This document shows positions 35,053 to 43,986 of a DNA stretch of 64,000 bases, one piece after another. Within the stretch, counting starts at the first letter, position 1, and each line of letters begins with the position of its first letter. The position numbers and the translations under genes are program-made. Source of the DNA: Shimia sp039969785 (lineage in GTDB: Bacteria > Pseudomonadota > Alphaproteobacteria > Rhodobacterales > Rhodobacteraceae). The stretch covers positions 1-64,000 of the forward strand of contig NZ_JBDVNC010000034.1 of assembly GCF_039969785.1 (NCBI RefSeq). The letters are read 5' to 3'. The notes under the pieces were generated by a model that saw only the letters and a program-made list of their open reading frames with translations, ran no database searches and was not told the DNA's origin.

Positions 35053-35410
35053 TTGGCGTCTCCTCGGCGGTTTTAAGGTCTTCAAGCAATATGTCGAGCT
35101 GATCAAAGCTGCCCGACCAGAAATTTCGGAATTCTTCCAGCCACGCCACCGCGTCTGCCATGGGCTGCGCGCACAGGCGGGCCGGGCGGCGTTGGCGGTC
35201 TATGTCGCGTTCGACCAATCCTGCGCGTTCCAGCACCTTGAGGTGTTTGGAGATTGCTGGCTGGCTGATCGAAAACGGTTCCGCAAGTTCTTGCACCGCG
35301 GCCTCGCCCGTGGACAGGCGGGCCAGAATGGCGCGCCGCGTCGGGTCGGCCAGCGCGGAAAACACCGCGTCAAGATTTGCGGAAGGATTAATATAACCAA
35401 CTTGTTCCAT
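35045..35410 (-). CDS. ArsR-family transcriptional regulator
   Basis: A 121-residue winged-helix regulator: LADPTRRAILARLSTGEAAV is followed by the recognition helix region SISQPAISKHLKVLERAGLV. There is no metal-binding CxC, so it belongs with the SdpR-like members that sense other signals. ATG 35410 was chosen because upstream residues to 35476 do not match the family; the ribosome binding site is poor. It presumably controls itself and the SRPBCC partner. It is divergent from pheT. Confidence 0.9.
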   Translation of the reverse strand: MEQVGYINPSANLDAVFSALADPTRRAILARLSTGEAAVQELAEPFSISQPAISKHLKVLERAGLVERDIDRQRRPARLCAQPMADAVAWLEEFRNFWSGSFDQLDILLEDLKTAEETPNE

Positions 35411-35546
35411 AACTAAGTGGATATATAGGGGCGCGAAACTTGTCAACCCGACACAAAAGCGGGGTGAGTCTGGCAAGTGCCCTTTCCCCGCTCTGACATA
35501 TCCGCTAAAGCCATTTTGACCTTAATTTCTGGACCGGACGCACGCG

Positions 35547-37946
35547 ATGAAGTTCACTCTTTCCTGGTTGAAAGATCACCTAGAGACCGACGCCAGCGTA
35601 GACGAGATTGTCTATGCGTTGACTGACCTTGGGTTGGAGGTGGAAGAAGTGTTCAACCCTGCCGACCGTCTGTCGGCCTTTACGCTTGCCAAAGTGAAGC
35701 ACGCCGAGCAGCACCCGGATGCAGACCGTCTGCGCGTGTGCACGGTTGAAACCAACGACGGTGACAAGCAAATCGTTTGCGGCGCCCCCAATGCGCGCGC
35801 CGGAATCACTGTGGTTCTGTGTAAGCCCGGCGATTATGTGCCCGGCATCGATATTACCCTGTCGGTTGGCAAAATTCGCGGCGTCGAAAGCCACGGCATG
35901 ATGGCGTCCGAGCGCGAGCTTGAGCTGAGCGACGAGCATGACGGTATTGTCGAATTGCCTTCGGGTGAGGTGGGTCAGCTGTTTGTTGACTGGCTGGCAG
36001 AAAATGACCCCAGCAAGGTCGATCCGGTGATTGAGATTGCCATCACGCCAAACCGCCCGGATGCGCTGGGCGTGCGTGGGATTGCACTGGATCTGGCGGC
36101 GCGTGGGCTGGGGACGATGAAACCAGCCAAGACGGCGCAGATCGAGGGCAGCTTTCCTTGCCCCATCTCGGTGACCATCGACGAAGACACGCGCACCGAT
36201 GGGTGTGAGGTGTTCGCCGGCCGTCTGATCAAAGGCATCAAGAACGGGCCCAGCCCCGAATGGCTTCAGGACCGGCTAAAGGCGATTGGCCTGCGCCCGA
36301 TTTCCGCGCTGGTGGATGTGACCAATTTTTTCACGTTTGACTGCAACCGCCCGCTGCACGTGTTTGATGCCGACAAGGTCAAAGGCAACCTGCGGGTGCA
36401 CCGCGCGAAAGGTGGCGAAACGCTGGTTGGGCTGGACGAGAAAGAATACATCTTCGGCCCCGGTATGGTGGTGATTTCCGACGACGAAGGTATCGAGTCG
36501 ATTGGCGGCATCATGGGCGGATTGCAGACCGGCTGTACCGAAGACACGACAAATGTGTTCGTTGAGGCGGCATTCTGGGATCACATCCAGATCGCCTATA
36601 CGGGCCGTGGGCTTAAGATCAATTCAGACGCGCGCTATCGCAACGAACGCGGCATTGATCCGGCGTTCAATATCGAAGCGGTCGATCTGGCCACTCAGAT
36701 GATCATTGATTTGTGCGGTGGAGAGCCGTCTGACGTGATTGTCGCAGGTGAAGTGCCGGATGTCAGCCGCGCTTACAAGCTGGACACGGACCGTGTGCAA
36801 TCGCTGGTCGGTATGGAAATTCCAGCCGAAACGCAGATCAAGACCCTGACCGACCTTGGCTTTGTCATGGATGGCGATATGGCGCAGGTGCCAAGCTGGC
36901 GCCCGGATGTGCGCGGCGAGGCCGATCTGGTCGAAGAAGTGGCGCGCGTTGCCTCGCTGACAAAGTTGCAAGGCAAGCCGATGGTGCGCTCTACGGCTGG
37001 CGTGCCGAAACAAATTCTGTCCCCGATGCAAAAGCGTGAACAAATCGCGCGGCGCACCACTGCGGGACTGGGTTACAACGAATGTGTGACCTACTCCTTT
37101 ATCGACAAGGCAGCGGCCGAGCTGTTTGGCGGCGGTTCTGACGCCACGATGCTGGAAAACCCGATTTCGTCGGAAATGTCCCACATGCGCCCCGATCTTT
37201 TGCCGGGTCTTTTGCAGGCCGCAGCGCGCAATCAGGCGCGCGGCTTTATGGACATGGCGTTGTTTGAATGCGGCACGGCGTTTCAGGGCGGTGAACCGGG
37301 CGAGCAACATCTTCAGGTCGCGGGTCTGTTGGTTGGCAAAATCGTCCAAAAAGACGTGCATGGCGAAAGCCGTGGCGTGGACCTGTTTGACGCCAAGGCG
37401 GATGCCGAGGCGGTTCTGGCCGCCATTGGCGCGCCTGCCAAGGTTCAGATTTTACGCGGCGGTGCTGGTTGGTGGCATCCCGGGCGGCATGGCCGCATTT
37501 GTCTGGGACCGAAAAAGATGCTGGGCGTGTTTGGTGAAGTGCACCCCAAAGTGCTGAACGCGCTGGACGTCAAAGGCCCGGCTGTGGCCTTTACCTTGTT
37601 CCCCGAAGAAATCCCGATGCCACGCAAGAAATCGGCCAGCAAGGGCGCGCTTGAACTGCGTGACTTGCAAGCGGTCGAGCGTGATTTCGCCTTTGTCGTG
37701 GATGCACAGGTCGAGGCGTTGTCCCTGGTCAATGCGGCCTCTGGCGCGGATAAGACGCTGATCGAAGACGTGCGCGTGTTTGATGAGTTTATCGGCGGAT
37801 CGCTGGGCGAAGGTAAAAAATCCATCGCTGTGACGGTGCGCCTGCAACCCACTGAAACGACGCTGAAAGAAGCCGATATCGAGGCTGTGGCCGCAAAGAT
37901 CGTCGAGAAGGTCAGCAAGGCCACCGGCGGCACGTTGCGGGGTTGA
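35547..37946 (+). CDS. pheT: Phenylalanyl-tRNA synthetase beta subunit
   Basis: The 799-residue beta subunit. It begins MKFTLSWLKDHL and has an EMAP/tRNA-binding domain (about 40-150), B3/B4 editing domain with RPISALVDVTNFFTFDCNRP, B5 domain (about 400-475), the catalytic-like core around NPISSEMSHMRPDLLPGLL, and a C-terminal FDX-ACB anticodon-binding domain ending at TGGTLRG. It pairs with PheS, whose gene lies 3.1 kb upstream beyond four unrelated genes. The ribosome binding site is weak. The GNAT gene follows after four bases. Confidence 0.97.
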   Translation: MKFTLSWLKDHLETDASVDEIVYALTDLGLEVEEVFNPADRLSAFTLAKVKHAEQHPDADRLRVCTVETNDGDKQIVCGAPNARAGITVVLCKPGDYVPGIDITLSVGKIRGVESHGMMASERELELSDEHDGIVELPSGEVGQLFVDWLAENDPSKVDPVIEIAITPNRPDALGVRGIALDLAARGLGTMKPAKTAQIEGSFPCPISVTIDEDTRTDGCEVFAGRLIKGIKNGPSPEWLQDRLKAIGLRPISALVDVTNFFTFDCNRPLHVFDADKVKGNLRVHRAKGGETLVGLDEKEYIFGPGMVVISDDEGIESIGGIMGGLQTGCTEDTTNVFVEAAFWDHIQIAYTGRGLKINSDARYRNERGIDPAFNIEAVDLATQMIIDLCGGEPSDVIVAGEVPDVSRAYKLDTDRVQSLVGMEIPAETQIKTLTDLGFVMDGDMAQVPSWRPDVRGEADLVEEVARVASLTKLQGKPMVRSTAGVPKQILSPMQKREQIARRTTAGLGYNECVTYSFIDKAAAELFGGGSDATMLENPISSEMSHMRPDLLPGLLQAAARNQARGFMDMALFECGTAFQGGEPGEQHLQVAGLLVGKIVQKDVHGESRGVDLFDAKADAEAVLAAIGAPAKVQILRGGAGWWHPGRHGRICLGPKKMLGVFGEVHPKVLNALDVKGPAVAFTLFPEEIPMPRKKSASKGALELRDLQAVERDFAFVVDAQVEALSLVNAASGADKTLIEDVRVFDEFIGGSLGEGKKSIAVTVRLQPTETTLKEADIEAVAAKIVEKVSKATGGTLRG

Positions 37947-37950
37947 ACTG

Positions 37951-38388
37951 GTGACGCCGCGTCTTGCCCAACCGCAAGAAGCTGCTGAACTGGCCGCAAT
38001 GATCGACGGTGCCTATCAGGCATACCGCGATCGCGGCGTCGCGTTGCCGGACGTCAGCGCGGGCGTGCCAGAGGCGATTGCCGCCGGCCAGGTCTGGACC
38101 ATTGGGGACGCCCCTTTGATGGGCGTTCTCATGCTGAACACCCAAGGCGATGACGCGCATCTGATGAACGTCGCGGTTGCCGCCACGGCTCAGGGACAGG
38201 GCATTGGCGGTATCCTGATCCGCCATGCGCTGGCATTGGCCAATGCGGCGGGCTGCAAGGGCATTGCCTTGGCCACGCATCAGGATTTGTCGGAAAATCT
38301 CGCCCTCTATCAACATCTTGGCTGGTCTGAAACGGGCCGCGAAGGGGCCCGGGTCATGATGTATCGGGCGCTTACAAACGACGCCTAG
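37951..38388 (+). CDS. GNAT-family N-acetyltransferase
   Basis: A 145-residue acetyltransferase. The acetyl-CoA loop reads VAATAQGQGIGGILIRHAL, matching the Q/RxxGxG/A motif. The C-terminal NLALYQHLGWSETGR is also typical. The substrate is unknown. It starts with GTG only four bases after pheT and must be co-transcribed with it. Confidence 0.9.
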   Translation: MTPRLAQPQEAAELAAMIDGAYQAYRDRGVALPDVSAGVPEAIAAGQVWTIGDAPLMGVLMLNTQGDDAHLMNVAVAATAQGQGIGGILIRHALALANAAGCKGIALATHQDLSENLALYQHLGWSETGREGARVMMYRALTNDA

Positions 38389-38397
38389 TCTCGGCGC

Positions 38398-39291
38398 TCA
38401 GCCTGTTTTGGACAAATGATCCGCCAGTATGTCGAATACCAGCCGAATGCGGGCGCTGGTGTGCAATTCGCGATGTGTGGTGAGCCAGATGGGAAACACC
38501 ACCGGATCAAGATCGGGCAAGACGCGCTCCAGCCCCAACGTATTTGCAGCCACATCATCGGACATGGGCGCAATACCAAACCCCTGCAGAACCAGTTCCC
38601 ACGCCACCAGCCCGCTTTGTGACCCAACCCGGAAATTGTCATGCGTCAGATGGATGCCCAGCGGCTCCAGATAATCCAGCATCCGCTGTGTGTCGCCAAA
38701 GCTGACAAAATCATGCCGGATCAGATCACTGACGGTTTCAGGGCGCCCGGCACGATCCAGATACGCGGGAGTGGCGTAAAAATGCGCGGTTGCTTCGCGC
38801 ACCATCCGGGCGATCAGGTCCGGTTGTTCGGGGCGGACATGCCGAATGGCAATGTCTGCCTCGCGGCGCATCAGATCACGAATGTCATTGGCCGCCACCA
38901 CATCCACGGTCAGGCGCGGGGCCCTGATCCGCAACTCGCGCAGCGCGGGCGGCAGCAAAAAGGCAGAATAAACATCGCTGGCGGTGATCGCGACGCGCCC
39001 CTCGATGGATTGGGACTGACCCATCGCAACCAACGCAACCCTGTCCGCCGCCGCCCCCATCGAACGCACATGATCCAACAACTCGGCCCCCGCCGATGTC
39101 AAAGCCAGCGTGCGTCCGACCCGTTCAAACAACAACAGCCCAAGGTCTTCTTCAAGTGCAGCCACCTGACGTCCCAAGGTGGGTTGGGTCAGCCCAAGCT
39201 TGCGCGCAGCCGCAGACAGCGACCCTTCCTCAGCTGTGGCCAGAAAGGCGCGGATATGGTTCCAATCAAAGGGTGCAGGCGACGTATCCAT
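38398..39291 (-). CDS. LysR-family transcriptional regulator
   Basis: A 297-residue LysR regulator. The N-terminal winged helix has FLATAEEGSLSAAARKLGLT followed by QPTLGRQVAALEEDLG. The effector-binding domain follows (about 90-297). ATG 39291 begins MDTSPAPFDWNHIRAF; an upstream TTG at 39309 would add six residues and is less likely. It is divergent from the methyltransferase gene (85 bases between starts), the usual arrangement for a LysR regulator and its target, though this is an inference. Confidence 0.92.
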   Translation of the reverse strand: MDTSPAPFDWNHIRAFLATAEEGSLSAAARKLGLTQPTLGRQVAALEEDLGLLLFERVGRTLALTSAGAELLDHVRSMGAAADRVALVAMGQSQSIEGRVAITASDVYSAFLLPPALRELRIRAPRLTVDVVAANDIRDLMRREADIAIRHVRPEQPDLIARMVREATAHFYATPAYLDRAGRPETVSDLIRHDFVSFGDTQRMLDYLEPLGIHLTHDNFRVGSQSGLVAWELVLQGFGIAPMSDDVAANTLGLERVLPDLDPVVFPIWLTTHRELHTSARIRLVFDILADHLSKTG

Positions 39292-39376
39292 GCATATCTG
39301 TATAACCAAAAACCGGAAATTGGCAATTTATGCGTTGAATGCCGTCAGATATGTATGTCGCCAAAGGAGACATACC

Positions 39377-40009
39377 ATGCAATCCGCATCCAAATTCTGG
39401 GACCGGCTGGCCGCAAAATACGCTCAGGACCCAATTAGCGACGTAGAAGCCTATGAATACGCGCTCGAGCGCACCCGCTCGTATCTCAAACCCGATGACC
39501 GTGTGCTGGAACTGGGCTGCGGTACGGCCTCAACCGCCATCCGCCTTGCTGATGTGGTTGCCGAAGTGGTCGCCACCGATTTCTCGGCTGGCATGCTGGA
39601 ACAGGGGCGCTTGCGCCTCGACGAAGCCGGAACGCAGAATGTCGATCTGGTTCAGGCCGACGCCGAAACGGCCCCGGCTGGCCCGTTTGATGCGGTGATG
39701 GCGTTTAATCTGATCCATCTGATCGAAGACACTGATAAGACGCTGCAATCTGTCTCGGATCGAGTGAAACCCGGCGGGTTGTTCATCTCTAAAACACCAT
39801 GCATTGGCGAAGGCTTCAAATCGTTCAAATTCCGTCTCCTGAAGCTGGCGATTCCCGTGATGCAAATGATCGGCAAGGCTCCGTTTGTGCATTTCTTTAA
39901 CATCGCCGATTTGGAAGCTGCCGTTGCCCGTGCGGGATTTCAGATCATTGAAACCGGAAACTATCCTGTTGATCCGCCCAGCCGCTATATTGTGGCGCGT
40001 AAAATCTGA
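39377..40009 (+). CDS. SAM-dependent methyltransferase (class I)
   Basis: A 210-residue Rossmann-fold methyltransferase. Motif I is VLELGCGTAST, followed by VVATDFSAGML and the post-motif block AFNLIHLIED. The acceptor is unknown. Basic and hydrophobic residues between 130 and 170 (FKFRLLKLAIPVMQMIG) could touch a membrane or lipid substrate. ATG 39377 follows AAAGGAGA; the long N-terminal extension from 39179 is antisense to the LysR gene. It may be the target of that divergent regulator. Confidence 0.9.
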   Translation: MQSASKFWDRLAAKYAQDPISDVEAYEYALERTRSYLKPDDRVLELGCGTASTAIRLADVVAEVVATDFSAGMLEQGRLRLDEAGTQNVDLVQADAETAPAGPFDAVMAFNLIHLIEDTDKTLQSVSDRVKPGGLFISKTPCIGEGFKSFKFRLLKLAIPVMQMIGKAPFVHFFNIADLEAAVARAGFQIIETGNYPVDPPSRYIVARKI

Positions 40010-40100
40010 CCCGGTTTTTGCGCAAAGCACTTACTTGCGAATTCGTCGTTGGAGCTGTCGCCGCAAACAGATAAACCCGGGGCAACAAGGAGAGTATCTC

Positions 40101-40550
40101 ATGAGTTTGAAAGTATATCTGTCAGGCGAGATTCACACAGACTGGCGTGAACAGATCGTCGAAGGCGCCAAGGGCTTGGATGTCAGCTTTGACAGCCCTG
40201 TCACAGATCACGCCGCCAGCGATGATTGCGGCGTCGCCATTCTGGGCGCAGAGCCGGATAAATACTGGCACGATCACAAAGGCGCCATGGTCAACGCCAT
40301 CCGCACCCGCAAAGGCATCGAAGGTGCCGACGTGGTGGTTGTGCGCTTTGGCGACAAATACAAACAATGGAATGCCGCCTTTGACGCGGGCTATGCGGCA
40401 GCTTTGGGCAAGTCCATTATTGTGCTCAACCCGCCGGAGCATCAGCATGCCCTCAAAGAAGTGCATGCCGCAGCGCTGGCCGTTGCGCAAGAGCCGCCTC
40501 AGGTTGTCGAAATCCTGCGCTATGTTCTGACCGGTTCTCTGCCGGGTTGA
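40101..40550 (+). CDS. ytoQ: YtoQ family protein
   Basis: A 149-residue protein of the YtoQ family, related to nucleoside 2-deoxyribosyltransferases. It begins MSLKVYLSGEIHTDWR, and has SPVTDHAASDDCG, ILGAEPDKYWHDHKGA and the near-invariant VVVRFGDKYKQWNAAFDAG. The biochemical role is not known. ATG 40101 follows AAGGAGAG at seven bases. A hairpin overlaps its stop codon. Confidence 0.9.
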   Translation: MSLKVYLSGEIHTDWREQIVEGAKGLDVSFDSPVTDHAASDDCGVAILGAEPDKYWHDHKGAMVNAIRTRKGIEGADVVVVRFGDKYKQWNAAFDAGYAAALGKSIIVLNPPEHQHALKEVHAAALAVAQEPPQVVEILRYVLTGSLPG

Positions 40551-40571
40551 AACGCACCAGATCAACCCGGC
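40541..40571 (+). terminator. Hairpin at the ytoQ stop codon
   Basis: GCCGGGTTGA (40541-40550), which includes the TGA stop, pairs perfectly with TCAACCCGGC (40562-40571) over 11 bases. Only a weak T-rich stretch follows, so termination may be partial. Confidence 0.6.
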
Positions 40572-40582
40572 GCCCGGCCTGA

Positions 40583-40656
40583 TCTTCATTTTGCCAGAAA
40601 TACTCACGGGGGGTGAATTGTCCCGCAGGGGCAAGAGGGGGGCAGACAGCCCCCCA
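40583..40656. repeat. Probable Rhodobacterales intergenic repeat with hairpin
   Basis: The gap between convergent ytoQ and the glutathione transferase holds tcttcattttgccagaaata followed by a G/C-rich tail. The hairpin GGGGGGC (40637-40643) and GCCCCCC (40649-40655) closes it. I recall closely similar sequences recurring between genes in Rhodobacterales genomes. The hairpin could terminate from both sides. Confidence 0.5.
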
Positions 40657-40665
40657 CAACCCGGC

Positions 40666-41364
40666 TCAGTCGCGCGGTGGTGTCACCAGTCCTTTTTGCA
40701 CAGCCGGGCGCGCCAGAAAACGGTCGAGATAGGCAATCACGTTGGGAAAATCGTCTAAGCCAACGATGCTCTGCGCTTTGTAAAAATCCAACGCGCGCAA
40801 CCAAGGTCCCAGCGCGATGTCGGCAATGGAATAATCTCCGGCAATCCAGTCCTGCCCGTCTAATTGGGTGTTGACCACGTTCAGCAACCTTTTGGCTTCG
40901 TTGATATACCTGTCACGCGGACGGGGGTCTTCGATCTCGGCACCGGCGAATTTGTGAAAATAGCCAAGTTGGCCAAACATTGGCCCAACGCCGCCCATCT
41001 GAAACATAAGCCATTGAATGACCGTGGCCTTTTCAACCGGGTTGCGGCCCATCAGTTGCCCGGTTTTTTCGGCCAGGTAGATCAGGATTGCGCCACTTTC
41101 AAACAAAGCAACCGGCGCACCATCCGGTCCGTCCGGGTCCAGAATTGCGGGGATTTTGTTATTGGGGTTCAGCGACAGAAACTCAGGGCTTCTGACGTTG
41201 GCGTCTGACAGCCCAACCTTGTGCACTTCATAAGGCAGCCCGGTCTCTTCCAGCATGATCGACACTTTGACCCCGTTGGGGGTCGGAAAGGAGTAGAGCT
41301 GCAGGATATCCGGGTTTTTAGCTGGCCATTTGGCATTGATCGGGTGGTCCGTGACAAAACTCAT
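40666..41364 (-). CDS. Glutathione S-transferase (YfcG/Ure2-like)
   Basis: A 232-residue transferase with thioredoxin-like N-terminal and all-helical C-terminal domains. The N-terminal region LYSFPTPNGVKVSIMLEETG is that of the Nu-class (YfcG/YghU) enzymes, which act as disulfide reductases. SLNPNNKIPAILD and FESGAILIYLAEKTG bind glutathione. ATG 41364 follows AGGAG at seven bases; the eight-residue extension to 41388 has none. A second Nu-like member lies at 47303-48178. Confidence 0.92.
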   Translation of the reverse strand: MSFVTDHPINAKWPAKNPDILQLYSFPTPNGVKVSIMLEETGLPYEVHKVGLSDANVRSPEFLSLNPNNKIPAILDPDGPDGAPVALFESGAILIYLAEKTGQLMGRNPVEKATVIQWLMFQMGGVGPMFGQLGYFHKFAGAEIEDPRPRDRYINEAKRLLNVVNTQLDGQDWIAGDYSIADIALGPWLRALDFYKAQSIVGLDDFPNVIAYLDRFLARPAVQKGLVTPPRD

Positions 41365-41450
41365 CGCGTGGCTCCTGTGTCTGTTCACGGGAAAGATAGG
41401 TGGTTTTTCCCATCCCGCCAGAGGTGTTTACGTGCAAAAGACAACAGGCA

Positions 41451-41470
41451 TCTCTGCGCAGACGCAGAGA
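41451..41470 (+). promoter_or_regulatory. Perfect hairpin in the mscL leader
   Basis: TCTCTGCG (41451-41458) pairs exactly with CGCAGAGA (41463-41470) over CAGA, 38 bases before the mscL start. There is no T run after it. It could be an operator or an RNA stem. Confidence 0.5.
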
Positions 41471-41508
41471 GAACAAGACAACGCGCAACAGGGAAAAAGG
41501 GGAATATT

Positions 41509-41943
41509 GTGCTTCAGGAATTTAAAGACTTCATTGCCAAAGGCAATGTTATGGATATGGCGGTCGGGATCATTATCGGCGCGGCCTTCACCGCAATTGT
41601 CAAATCGATGGTTGGCGATCTGATCAATCCGTTTGTCGGGCTGTTCATGGGCGGTATCGACTTCACCAACCTCTATGTTGTGGTATCCGGCGAGGTGGCC
41701 GAGGGCACCAGCCTGGCCGCTGCGCGCGAAGCGGGGGCCGCAGTGTTTGCATATGGTGCGTTCTTTATGGCCGTGATCAATTTCCTGATCATCGCCTTCG
41801 TGGTCTTCATGCTGGTGCGCTATGTCAACAAGGTCAAAGAGGCCGCTGCGAAAGAGGAAGAAGAAGCACCTGCTGCCGAAGAACCCGCAGGCCCAAGCGA
41901 ACTGGACGTTTTGCTGGAAATCCGGGATGCTCTGAACAAGTAA
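41509..41943 (+). CDS. mscL: Large-conductance mechanosensitive channel MscL
   Basis: A 144-residue pentameric channel that opens under membrane tension during hypo-osmotic shock. The N-terminal amphipathic helix LQEFKDFIAKGNVMDMAVG is followed by TM1 with the Gly/Ala-rich gate, a periplasmic loop, TM2, and an acidic C-terminal bundle (KEEEEAPAAEEPAG, then LLEIRDAL). It starts with GTG at 41509; AAGGGGA lies five bases upstream. Frames opening at 41221 run antisense to the transferase gene. An MscS-type channel gene follows. Confidence 0.97.
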   Translation: MLQEFKDFIAKGNVMDMAVGIIIGAAFTAIVKSMVGDLINPFVGLFMGGIDFTNLYVVVSGEVAEGTSLAAAREAGAAVFAYGAFFMAVINFLIIAFVVFMLVRYVNKVKEAAAKEEEEAPAAEEPAGPSELDVLLEIRDALNK

Positions 41944-41961
41944 GTTGACCCCACGATAATT

Positions 41962-41996
41962 CCCGGCGGTGCGCATCATACTTGCGGGCCGCCGGG
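41962..41996 (+). terminator. Hairpin between mscL and the mscS-type gene
   Basis: CCCGGCGG (41962-41969) pairs perfectly with CCGCCGGG (41989-41996), and TTTCGTTT follows. The loop is 19 bases and the T run is interrupted, so it may attenuate rather than stop read-through. Confidence 0.55.
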
Positions 41997-42038
41997 TTTC
42001 GTTTATGGACGCATAAAACGCGTTAAGAGGACATTCTT

Positions 42039-42839
42039 ATGGAACTCATTATTAATCAGCTGGAGAATTTGGGCCCATTGGCTCTGGCGTCCGGTAAAGC
42101 GGCGATTGTTCTGATCCTTGGGTGGATCGTCGCCGGTTGGGTTGGCCGTTTTGTGCGGCGCCGGGTCAATGCCATGCCCGAGATCGACCAGACATTGGGC
42201 AATTTCGCCGCCAGCGTTGTGCGCTGGGTCATTTTGTTGATGGTGCTTGTCGCCATCATGGGCATCTTCGGGATCGAAGCCACATCGCTTGTCGCCATGA
42301 TGGGGGCTGCCACTCTGGCCATCGGTCTGGCCTTGCAAGGCACGCTCAGCGATCTGGCCGCAGGGTTCATGCTGATCCTGTTCCGCCCTTACAAGATTGG
42401 CCAATATGTAGATGTTGGCGGAACCTCGGGTACAGTTGTCGACCTGAACCTGTTTGTGACTGAATTGGTCACGCCGGACAATATTCAGATCATCGTGCCA
42501 AATGGTCAGGCGTGGGGTGCGATTATCACCAACTATTCCGCGCACGACAACCGGCGTGTCGATCTTGTGTTTGGCATTGATTACGGTGACGAGGCCGAAA
42601 AGGCGAAAGACGTTATTCTGGCGGTTGCCACCGCAGATGACCGGGTGCTGAACGATCCGGAACCATGGGTGCGGGTGACCAATCTGGGCGACAGCTCGGT
42701 CGACATCACCGCCCGGCTTTGGTGCAAGACCGACGATTATTGGGAACTCAAATTTGCCATGACCCAAGCCGTCAAAGAAGCCTTTGATCAGGCTGGCATC
42801 TCGATCCCCTATCCGCACACGGTTATGGTTCAGTCCTGA
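42039..42839 (+). CDS. mscS: Small-conductance mechanosensitive channel, MscS family
   Basis: A 266-residue MscS-type channel. Two N-terminal helices lead to TM3 with the pore-lining Gly/Ala-rich stretch MMGAATLAIGLALQGTLSDL. The cytoplasmic beta domain follows, with FRPYKIGQYVDVGGTSGTV and IIVPNGQAWGAIITNYS, then the alpha/beta vestibule. It acts with MscL as an osmotic safety valve. AGAGGA lies about nine bases before ATG 42039. It is convergent with the DUF4105 gene. Confidence 0.94.
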   Translation: MELIINQLENLGPLALASGKAAIVLILGWIVAGWVGRFVRRRVNAMPEIDQTLGNFAASVVRWVILLMVLVAIMGIFGIEATSLVAMMGAATLAIGLALQGTLSDLAAGFMLILFRPYKIGQYVDVGGTSGTVVDLNLFVTELVTPDNIQIIVPNGQAWGAIITNYSAHDNRRVDLVFGIDYGDEAEKAKDVILAVATADDRVLNDPEPWVRVTNLGDSSVDITARLWCKTDDYWELKFAMTQAVKEAFDQAGISIPYPHTVMVQS

Positions 42840-42854
42840 CCGGCTGATTGAAAA

Positions 42855-43832
42855 TCACTCAGCCCGGATAATCTCGCTATAGGATTGACCGGGCTGGATC
42901 TGTTGCGCCTTGGTGCTGATCGCAGCACGCGCACGGAAATCCCCAAGCGGAGCGTCCCAGGCCAGCATGTCATGCTCGGCGAAGTATTCTGGCAATCCCC
43001 CCGACAGCACAAACCGCGGATCAAATTTTCGCCCGGGGCTGAAGCTGCGCACCAATCGATAAACGGCCGTTGAACAATTGGCCGTGATGGTGTTGTACCA
43101 GCGTGGTTCTTTGGCCAGCTGATTGCCCAACCGTGCATAAGACATAAACAGATCGCGCCGTGCCTTGGCGTCGACTTTCAGCGGATAAAGATAGACATCC
43201 TCTCGCGGGTCGCGGGCATTGGTCCGCAGGTACAGGATGTCCTGTTCGGTTGCCGCAATCAGCGAAAGCTCGAACTGCTTGAACAGACCGCCGAGTTCTG
43301 AAAACGCCTCGCCCAGTTCCTTGCGGATTTCGACTGAAAAGACGATCTGCTCGCCGTCCGCAAAACCAAAGCTCACCAACACATGCGCGATTTTGTCGAT
43401 GCCCCAATAGCTGAGCGCAACGTCGACGCTGTCCAAAGTGTCCAGATCAAATGTGCGGCTGACCCAGCGTTCTTCGAATTCGGTTTCGCTGATCCATGTG
43501 AAATCGCGCACATTGTGCAATGTTGCCTGCGACCCTTCAAAGTCTGTCTGAACGGTTTGGGCCAGCTCTGGTGCCCAGTTTCGGTCATTGCGTGGCGCAA
43601 CTCCGCTCCACCAGAACAGCGCTGCGATCACGGGCAAAAATCCCACAGTGATCGCGATGACGGGGCGTTTTGACGTGAAGACCAGGATCACAAAGACAAT
43701 GCCAAGCCCGCCCGCGATGAGTGCGGTAATCGTACTGACATGCAGGGATAGCGCGGTCGCGCTAAGCCCATACCCAACCGCCAGCACCAACGCCGACAAA
43801 CCCAGCGCGAGGAATTTGAACAAAGTTTTCAA
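42855..43832 (-). CDS. DUF4105 membrane protein
   Basis: A 325-residue protein with two to three N-terminal membrane helices (about 4-75), then a soluble DUF4105 domain. The conserved core YNTITANCSTAVYRLVRS has the Asn-Cys pair also seen in the Lnb N-terminal domain, which hints at a papain-like hydrolase fold. HVLVSFGF and the ARGxLP-like AISTKAQ region fit as well. It starts with TTG at 43832, supported by AAGG nine bases upstream. Function unknown. Confidence 0.78.
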   Translation of the reverse strand: MKTLFKFLALGLSALVLAVGYGLSATALSLHVSTITALIAGGLGIVFVILVFTSKRPVIAITVGFLPVIAALFWWSGVAPRNDRNWAPELAQTVQTDFEGSQATLHNVRDFTWISETEFEERWVSRTFDLDTLDSVDVALSYWGIDKIAHVLVSFGFADGEQIVFSVEIRKELGEAFSELGGLFKQFELSLIAATEQDILYLRTNARDPREDVYLYPLKVDAKARRDLFMSYARLGNQLAKEPRWYNTITANCSTAVYRLVRSFSPGRKFDPRFVLSGGLPEYFAEHDMLAWDAPLGDFRARAAISTKAQQIQPGQSYSEIIRAE

Positions 43833-43923
43833 TGCAATCGCCTTGAAGTAGTTCTGTCCGGTTTAGGCAACTCTACAAAGCTTGGCAAAAGAAAACTGTG
43901 CCCTTGGGCTGATGTGAAACAGC

Positions 43924-43958
43924 ACAAAAGCCAGGGCCGCCCCGAAGAGCGGCCTTGG
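43924..43958 (-). terminator. Terminator after ald
   Basis: CCAGGGCCGC (43931-43940) and GCGGCCTTGG (43949-43958) pair with one mismatch over eight bases. On the minus strand the stem is followed by CTTTTGTG. It lies about 30 bases past the ald stop. Confidence 0.8.
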
Positions 43959-43986
43959 TGAAATGAGTGTTGTGGCGAGTTGTCGC

